This document shows positions 13,929 to 14,015 of a stretch of 14,015 bases of DNA, piece after piece. A program made the translations under genes and the position numbers. A model generated the notes under the pieces. It did not search any database, was not told the DNA's origin, and saw nothing but the letters and a program-made list of their open reading frames with translations. Within the stretch, counting starts at the first letter, position 1. The number at the start of each line of letters is the position of its first letter. This stretch comes from Candidatus Poribacteria bacterium (GTDB lineage: Bacteria; Poribacteria; WGA-4E; GCA-2687025), in NCBI GenBank assembly GCA_002687025.1, contig NYZG01000055.1, positions 3,268 through 17,282 on the forward strand, read 5' to 3'.

Positions 13929-14015
13929 CTACTCAGCCGGGCTCGCGCGTGCCGGGATGAATGGCTGACCGAGTAGGGCATTTCGGATGGCGTCGAGGAC
14001 GCCGATATCCTGCTT
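13929..14015 (-). CDS. C-terminal end of an unidentified protein (5' part beyond window)
   Basis: The minus strand is open from the window edge to a TAG at 13931-13929, giving 28 residues that include KQDIGVLDAIRNALLGQPFI. Third codon positions are mostly G or C, as in the real genes, and the sequence reads like an amphipathic C-terminal helix followed by a short tail. The GVLDAIRNALLGQPF pattern recalls the end of Gfo/Idh/MocA-type oxidoreductases, but 28 residues are too few to name it. Its stop abuts the TGA of truncated rsgA with no base between. Confidence 0.4.
   Translation of the reverse strand, partial: KQDIGVLDAIRNALLGQPFIPARASPAE

Noticed and set aside
13926..14001. Inversion of the segment between the two 10-base repeats as the cause of the rsgA break
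   Set aside because: Reversing the segment by eye gives a Pro/Arg-rich frame that soon stops and does not continue RsgA, so a simple inversion does not restore the gene.

Overview
The window is GC-rich bacterial DNA, apparently chromosomal, with no rRNA, tRNA, CRISPR array or insertion sequence that I can see. It looks like Candidatus Poribacteria or a close relative. The evidence is a long secreted protein with cohesin-like and dockerin-like modules ending in the YPNPFNPETWIP sorting-type domain, a secreted LamG-fold protein with a C-terminal KLAVAWAALRR-type tail, and several ECF-like sigma factors. This assignment is from family resemblance only.

Layout. (1) 1-1392, plus strand: the 3' end of a class I aminotransferase and a complete zinc-dependent dehydrogenase of the erythritol/threitol/sorbitol type. 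(2) 7714-1402, minus strand, four genes in a row: a secreted LamG-fold protein, an ECF sigma factor fused through a probable membrane segment to a LamG-like domain, a 1024-residue secreted protein (seven WD40 blades, HYDIN-like and Ig-like modules, cohesin-dockerin-cohesin, C-terminal sorting domain), and a second, ordinary ECF sigma factor 12 bases behind it. (3) 7995-10307, plus strand: a large protein with a C-terminal PglZ-like domain whose metal ligands appear to be lost. (4) 11949-10317, minus strand: an unrecognised 143-residue helical protein, an RqcP-like S4 protein and a PHP-domain phosphoesterase, with a good sigma-70 promoter ahead of them. (5) 11950-12887: no convincing protein gene, but a chain of stem-loops, a perfect Shine-Dalgarno with a 10-codon mini-ORF, and an imperfect inverted repeat. 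(6) 12888-14015: a small protein with only a sigma region 4 HTH, a truncated RsgA GTPase without its P-loop, and the 3' end of a convergent minus-strand gene.

The most interesting part is region 2. The 5' regions of the sigma-LamG gene and the WD40-cohesin/ECF sigma pair carry the same bipartite element, GTGTTACA-N13-GTGCATCT, with identical spacing. It appears nowhere else that I noticed in the window. It looks like an ECF-type promoter (TGTTAC-N16-GCATCT) shared by the two units, so one of the two local sigma factors may drive both units. Together with the membrane-tethered sigma fusion and the secreted multidomain protein, this suggests a self-contained surface-sensing regulatory circuit with no separate anti-sigma gene in the window. 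The architecture and the repeated promoter are seen directly; the circuit is inference.
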